From Lucinisca nassula (taxonomy: Eukaryota > Mollusca > Bivalvia > Lucinida > Lucinidae): a stretch of 64,000 nt of DNA. Shown in pieces: positions 63,461-64,000 of this stretch. Each line of letters starts with the position of its first letter. Within the stretch, counting starts at the first letter, position 1. A program made the position numbers and the translations under genes. A model generated the notes under the pieces. That model was not told the DNA's origin. It saw only the letters and a list, made by a program, of their open reading frames with translations, and did not search any database. Location of the stretch: assembly GCA_963580285.1 (NCBI GenBank), contig OY757012.1, positions 167,202,652 through 167,266,651 on the forward strand, read 5' to 3'.

Positions 63461-64000
63461 CGAGGGTAGGCTGGAAAGTTCTGAGCCTGACCAAGATGCA
63501 GGCATCAAATAGCCATGAAATTTTGTATTCATTAAATCCAAACCTTTATTACTTGATTTGACTCAAATGAGTTCAAGTTTACCTGCAATAACGTAGAAAT
63601 TCTATACTTTGAAAATTGATACTAGCACGTTTTTGAGAAAATGGACAAAATCTGGCATCGTGGTGTTATCAAGTACCTCCATAAAAAGGGGTTAGCTCCT
63701 AAGGACATTCATGCCAATATGGTTGCTACATTAGGCGATGATGCTCCTTCGTATGCAACCGTGAAAAGGTGGGCTGCAAATTTTAAGATGGGCAAGGACA
63801 GCCTTGAAGATGATGACCAGTGTGGACGACCCACAACGGCAACAACTGAGGAAACCATCAGCCAAGTGCACAGGGCCGTGATGGATGACAGGCGTTTAAT
63901 TGTGAATCAGTTAGCTAACACTGTTGGCATCTCCCGTGAACGAGTAGAGAACATTCTACACAGTGAATTAGGAATATCAAAGGTTTCCGCCAGATGGGTG
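63461..64000 (+). mobile_element. Mariner transposon, 5' part, cut by the window end
   Basis: The TA at 63459-63460 precedes CGAGGGTAGGCTGGAAAG, which looks like a mariner terminal inverted repeat. A 180 bp leader comes before the transposase start at 63641. The frame is open to the end of the window, so it may be intact. Confidence 0.85.
63641..64000 (+). CDS. Mariner transposase, N-terminal 120 residues, partial
   Basis: Starting at the ATG at 63641 (MDKIWHRGVIKYLHKKGLAP), the frame is open for 120 codons to the window edge. It shows the paired helix-turn-helix DNA-binding region of mariner transposases: a first HTH with KDIHANMVATLGDDAPSYAT and VKRWAANFKMG, the linker CGRPTTATTEETI acting like the GRP hinge, and a second HTH with VMDDRRLIVNQLANTVGISR and RVENILHSELGISKVSARWV, a diagnostic mariner block. 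The catalytic domain (the DDE/D residues) lies beyond the window. Transposases of this type cut and paste the element at TA sites. It differs clearly from the relic at 43090 and shows no stop or frameshift in the visible part. The element lies in the intron after the exon ending at 63049. Confidence 0.9.
   Translation, partial: MDKIWHRGVIKYLHKKGLAPKDIHANMVATLGDDAPSYATVKRWAANFKMGKDSLEDDDQCGRPTTATTEETISQVHRAVMDDRRLIVNQLANTVGISRERVENILHSELGISKVSARWV

Overview
This is eukaryotic, almost certainly lophotrochozoan and most likely bivalve, nuclear DNA. It shows spliced exons with GT-AG borders, very long introns, and dense invertebrate-type repeats: GTCCG-microsatellite elements with tandem cores, SINEs ending in CAAACAAAC, and many foldback MITEs. 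There is no prokaryotic gene organisation. The species cannot be told from the sequence alone.

The one host gene I can support lies on the + strand and runs through most of the window. Five short exons (11226-11322, 33530-33577, 42215-42274, 61507-61727, 62977-63049) have canonical borders and fully compatible phases, and together encode 166 codons. The conceptual product is rich in Lys, Gln and Glu with coiled-coil character. I read it, from recall of the family, as part of TALPID3/KIAA0586, the centrosomal ciliogenesis protein. The first and last exons of the gene are outside the window.

Nearly everything else is mobile DNA inside or beside these introns. (1) Helitron/Helentron-like non-autonomous elements have a hairpin 5' end, a GTCCG-type microsatellite, a tandem core of 150-600 bp units and a 3' hairpin ending CTTGTT or CTAGTT. 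They insert in T tracts and are nested up to three or four deep (2578-6828, 16225-23427). (2) There are several MITE families: a roughly 290 bp family with a large central palindrome, TTAA-flanked piggyBac-like MITEs, an exactly 238 bp family present three times, and Tc1/mariner MITEs with TA duplications. (3) SINEs occur, several with clear target-site duplications. (4) The coding relics are a frameshifted LINE (12591-14415), a decayed mariner (43090-43689), a mariner whose reading frame is open to the window edge (63461-64000), and a large broken gene (35521-39190) of a multi-copy invertebrate family whose acidic motifs look like a PIN/FEN1-type nuclease. (5) Two satellites (about 28 bp and 20 bp units) are split by insertions.

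The most striking find is three hammerhead ribozyme motifs. One (151-196) is in a 248 bp insertion flanked by a 13 bp direct repeat. Two others (31182-31227 and 33019-33064) are about 383 bp apart once a later nested insertion is subtracted. This resembles animal retrozymes or related ribozyme-bearing retroelements.
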